IMG/VR virus record: IMGVR_UViG_3300032240_001542
Coordinates: 1-22,735 of that record
Direction: 5' to 3' (one strand)
Source of the DNA: a virus
Length of the DNA stretch: 22,735 bases
In this document: positions 20,927 to 22,735 of the stretch, one piece after another
Layout: each line of letters starts with the position of its first letter
Numbering within the stretch: position 1 is the first letter of the stretch
Made by a program: the position numbers and the translations under genes
The notes under the pieces: generated by a model
What the model was told of the DNA's origin: nothing
The model's database searches: none
The model's input: only the letters and a program-made list of their open reading frames with translations

Positions 20927-21179
20927 ATTCTTTTTGTATCTCTTCGTAGGCTTTTTTTAAATGAGGTTGTTGAATAAGTTCTTGATTGATTCTCATTATG
21001 CCATGAGCCGCATGAAATTTAAACAACCAAGGAAATATGCCGTGTATATAACTAGTTAATACTAACCATAACAAACGTGTTCCGTTATAGAAACTATGCC
21101 AGCAATGATACCAATAGGTCATATTGCTGTGATATAAGTGATGGCGGGCTCTTGCCCAAAAAGGGTATTTCTGTTGCAT
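20919..21179 (-). CDS. DUF6356-like small membrane protein
   Basis: This 86-residue protein has a Tyr/His/Trp-rich start and a hydrophobic segment RLLWLVLTSYIHGIFPWLF (about residues 35-54), then MRINQELIQQ. The pattern Y..H...S...G....L....H..FP.LF resembles DUF6356, small proteins that are often annotated near capsule biosynthesis. A start three bases earlier (GTG, 21182) is possible. A late box TATAAATA ends 4 bases before the ATG and no Shine-Dalgarno is visible, so the message may be leaderless. It begins the coupled gene set down to 18340. Confidence 0.75.
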   Translation of the reverse strand: MQQKYPFWARARHHLYHSNMTYWYHCWHSFYNGTRLLWLVLTSYIHGIFPWLFKFHAAHGIMRINQELIQQPHLKKAYEEIQKEYE

Positions 21180-21183
21180 CACC

Positions 21184-21191
21184 TATTTATA
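21184..21191 (-). promoter_or_regulatory. T4-late-type promoter box (TATAAATA)
   Basis: An exact TATAAATA ends 4 bases before the ATG at 21179 (1 base before the GTG at 21182). The predicted start falls on or next to the start codon. It probably serves the cluster ending at 18340. Confidence 0.65.
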
Positions 21192-21209
21192 AACAGGTAG
21201 TTTAACGGT

Positions 21210-21641
21210 TTATTGATTATGAATTGAAATTACAGATTCTGCAATTACAGGTCTATCATTCAAATATGCTGGGTACTTTTTATTGAAATGGCGCATGACT
21301 ATACCAGCAACTGCATTAGCATCATTCTCTTCAGGACTGCCTGTAGTGCCACTATCGTCATTGAGCTCGTGCTCGGTATCTTGTTTGTAGTGAGTTAATT
21401 CGTGTGCAATAGTTCTTAGTATATCGTTAGGATGTCTATTAACTAGTGCAACATACAGTGTTTTTTCATCTGTAACATACATACCAAATGTAGGTTGTTT
21501 TTGATCGCCTATTTTTTTCTTGAAAACTATTTTAGGTAAACTTTTTAATCCAATGTAGTGCATAGCTAACGGTAAAAAGTCTTTAAACATTTTAACGAAT
21601 CTATCTTTATTGTCATCGCTGGCGATTTCTTTTGCTCTCAT
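21210..21641 (-). CDS. HExxH zinc metallopeptidase-like protein
   Basis: This 143-residue protein has the zinc-site motif TIAHELTHYKQ (His80-Glu81-x-x-His84), followed by SPEENDANAVAGIVMRHF with a candidate third ligand Glu104 or Glu105. This is the spacing of gluzincin/SprT- or ImmA-like metallopeptidases of phage type. No signal peptide. It begins MRAREIASDD, like the MRAREF start of its upstream neighbour, a possible virion-targeting signal. AAGGT lies upstream of the ATG, 8 bases after the previous stop. Substrate unknown; prohead or virion maturation, or host protein degradation, are options. Confidence 0.85.
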   Translation of the reverse strand: MRAKEIASDDNKDRFVKMFKDFLPLAMHYIGLKSLPKIVFKKKIGDQKQPTFGMYVTDEKTLYVALVNRHPNDILRTIAHELTHYKQDTEHELNDDSGTTGSPEENDANAVAGIVMRHFNKKYPAYLNDRPVIAESVISIHNQ

Positions 21642-21649
21642 TTTTTACC

Positions 21650-22513
21650 TTATGCTAATGCAACTGGATTCATTAATTTACCGCTTGCAAGATCTTTCTT
21701 TTCCCAGTGCAAGTGTGGGCCAGTGGAGGCACCTGCGCCTGAGTCGCCTTTTTTACCGCCAGTTAATCCTACAATCTCTCCCTGAGCTACTTCTTGTCCT
21801 ACCTGTACATCAACTTTAGAACAGTGGCAAAATCTGTGTTGAATTTTACCATTTGAAATTGCTATGGTGCCGCCACATACCGGAGACTCAGGAGTTGCCT
21901 GTGTAACTTTTCCCGATACTGGTGCTTTTATAGGTGTTCCTTTAACAACTGGAATATCAACACCGGCATGCGATTGAGGTTGTCCAGTAATAGGATTTGT
22001 TCGATTTCCAAAAGGACTACTTATAGAACCATTCACGGGTTTTATTTCTGACGAATCTGTTGTTTTATCCTGAGTAGGTTCTGGTTTAGAAGGCCCAGGC
22101 TTGTTAGGTTTTGGAGGAGTAGATCCTGATCCTACCTGTGTTCCATCACTTGATGTTACAGGATTACCATTTGAGTCTGTCCAACCACTCGGTACTGTGT
22201 TAGGCTGTTTAGTATCCGGACCGGGTCCTGGTAAGTTTGCCACAGAAGCTTGTGCTCGCTGTCTAGTTGGGTCGTCGATATTAGGGTTAGGTCCTGTTTT
22301 TACAGATCCTGCAACAGGAGGTTTGCCTTTAAATTGTCCTGTAACTATGGCCGAAAGTGTATCGCCTGGAGCCACAGTATAGGTTTTACCGTCTGGTAGA
22401 GTTAACTGCTGTCCTACTTTGATTAAATTAGGATTGACGATACCATTGGTAGCGGCCACTTTTTTTACAAGTGACATTACTGGTTCTTCGTTAAGGAATT
22501 CTCTAGCTCTCAT
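21650..22513 (-). CDS. LysM- and M23-domain peptidoglycan endopeptidase
   Basis: This 287-residue protein has LysM-type sequence near the N terminus (NPNLIKVGQQLTLP, 28-40, and TYTVAPGDTLSAIV, 44-57) and a long Pro/Gly/Ser linker (about 65-160). The C-terminal M23 (lysostaphin-type) domain begins at about 160. The domain has His182-x3-Asp186 (SHAGVD), His230 (RFCHCS) and His267-x-His269 (GPHLHW), the full zinc and catalytic set. It would cut peptide cross-links in peptidoglycan. The LysM halves are in reversed order. No signal peptide is seen; it begins MRAREFLNEE, so it may be packaged in or on the virion. It lacks a Shine-Dalgarno; the ATG lies 6 bases past a late-like box. Confidence 0.92.
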   Translation of the reverse strand: MRAREFLNEEPVMSLVKKVAATNGIVNPNLIKVGQQLTLPDGKTYTVAPGDTLSAIVTGQFKGKPPVAGSVKTGPNPNIDDPTRQRAQASVANLPGPGPDTKQPNTVPSGWTDSNGNPVTSSDGTQVGSGSTPPKPNKPGPSKPEPTQDKTTDSSEIKPVNGSISSPFGNRTNPITGQPQSHAGVDIPVVKGTPIKAPVSGKVTQATPESPVCGGTIAISNGKIQHRFCHCSKVDVQVGQEVAQGEIVGLTGGKKGDSGAGASTGPHLHWEKKDLASGKLMNPVALA

Positions 22514-22518
22514 AGCTG

Positions 22519-22526
22519 TATTTAGT
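22519..22526 (-). promoter_or_regulatory. Late-like box (ACTAAATA) before the M23 gene
   Basis: CTAAATA is the variant late box described for T4-like cyanophages. It ends 5 bases before the ATG at 22513, with the predicted start on that ATG. A GCCGG..CCGGC hairpin lies just upstream. Low certainty. Confidence 0.35.
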
Positions 22527-22637
22527 GCCGGTTACTTTATCCGGCTACCACTACGCGGGCAAGTTCAATTGCGCGGACGCCTGGGCAAGCAAGCCTGCCC
22601 CCGTGACGACAACGGTCCCTAAGGTGGGTTCTTTACA
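22527..22637. other. GC-rich intergenic stretch without a gene
   Basis: This segment is clearly richer in G and C than its surroundings. It contains small inverted repeats (GCCGG/CCGGC; GGGCA/TGCCC on the minus strand), but no tRNA cloverleaf or poly-T tract. No coding frame is convincing in either direction. Function unknown. Confidence 0.5.
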
Positions 22638-22735
22638 TTATTTACGTGTAAAATGGTAGTCGCCGTCCATATCGCTGGCAGTAGCAAAATAAGCTGTAAC
22701 CAGCTTGAAGCCCAGGCCTTCAACATAGGCAATTA
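22638..22735 (-). CDS. Partial CDS (C-terminal end), unknown protein
   Basis: The gene continues past the window end. The last 31 codons on the minus strand read IAYVEGLGFKLVTAYFATA, then SDMDGDYHFTRK and TAA. The other two frames are less protein-like. The Asp/Gly loop and the aromatic end are reminiscent of small soluble phage proteins. Family cannot be named from this fragment. Confidence 0.5.
   Translation of the reverse strand, partial: IAYVEGLGFKLVTAYFATASDMDGDYHFTRK

Overview
The window reads as part of the genome of a T4-like (myovirus) bacteriophage. The evidence is a class Ia ribonucleotide reductase set (nrdA, nrdB, glutaredoxin) run together with virion genes, a 1007-residue tail-fibre-like protein, a PD-(D/E)XK nuclease, many small overlapping reading frames, and two promoter classes. 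One class is sigma70-like (TTGCTA or similar, 17 bases, TATAAT). The other is T4-late-like (TATAAATA or one-base variants). DNA is AT-rich, genes are packed with ATGA or TAATG overlaps, and almost everything is on the minus strand. No portal, major capsid or terminase gene lies in this piece, so the T4-like assignment rests on gene content and promoters.

Layout. 1-284: no sizeable gene; a terminator, a perfect 11-bp inverted repeat and a possible 17-codon ORF. 285-622: a circularly permuted (two-piece) tmRNA gene with its own promoter, tag reading frame ANDEVYALAA and terminator. This is the most unusual item here. 625-930: a secreted glycine-rich protein. 1078-7645: a tightly coupled cluster read in the order nrdA, class II aldolase, nrdB, glutaredoxin, then four virion-type or unknown small genes. 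7679-11140: an unknown protein and the tail-fibre/beta-helix protein. 11175-11891: an early-type PD-(D/E)XK nuclease. 11928-15380: small late-type proteins, including a lysine-rich protein with two Asp-rich repeats, a Pro/Gln-rich protein and a holin-like membrane protein. 15457-15906: a probable virion protein with its own late promoter, leader hairpin and terminator. 16336-16396: a divergent promoter node. 16461-18252: the only plus-strand block (three microproteins, a cupin, an alpha/beta hydrolase and a conserved small protein), ending in a strong terminator. 18340-22513: a minus-strand block of a GNAT acetyltransferase, an asparagine-synthetase-like PP-loop ATPase, an unknown protein, a DUF6356-like membrane protein, a HExxH metallopeptidase and an LysM/M23 endopeptidase. 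The window ends inside another gene.

How it fits together. RNR, glutaredoxin and the nuclease would supply and recycle nucleotides for phage DNA. The fibre, small virion proteins, M23 peptidase and holin-like protein serve assembly, entry and lysis. The tmRNA would add to or replace host trans-translation. Its two-piece layout and ANDE..ALAA tag point (inference) to a betaproteobacterial host, perhaps freshwater. The short PP-loop/GNAT cassette and the aldolase inside the RNR operon look like auxiliary metabolic or modification functions that I cannot place in a known pathway.
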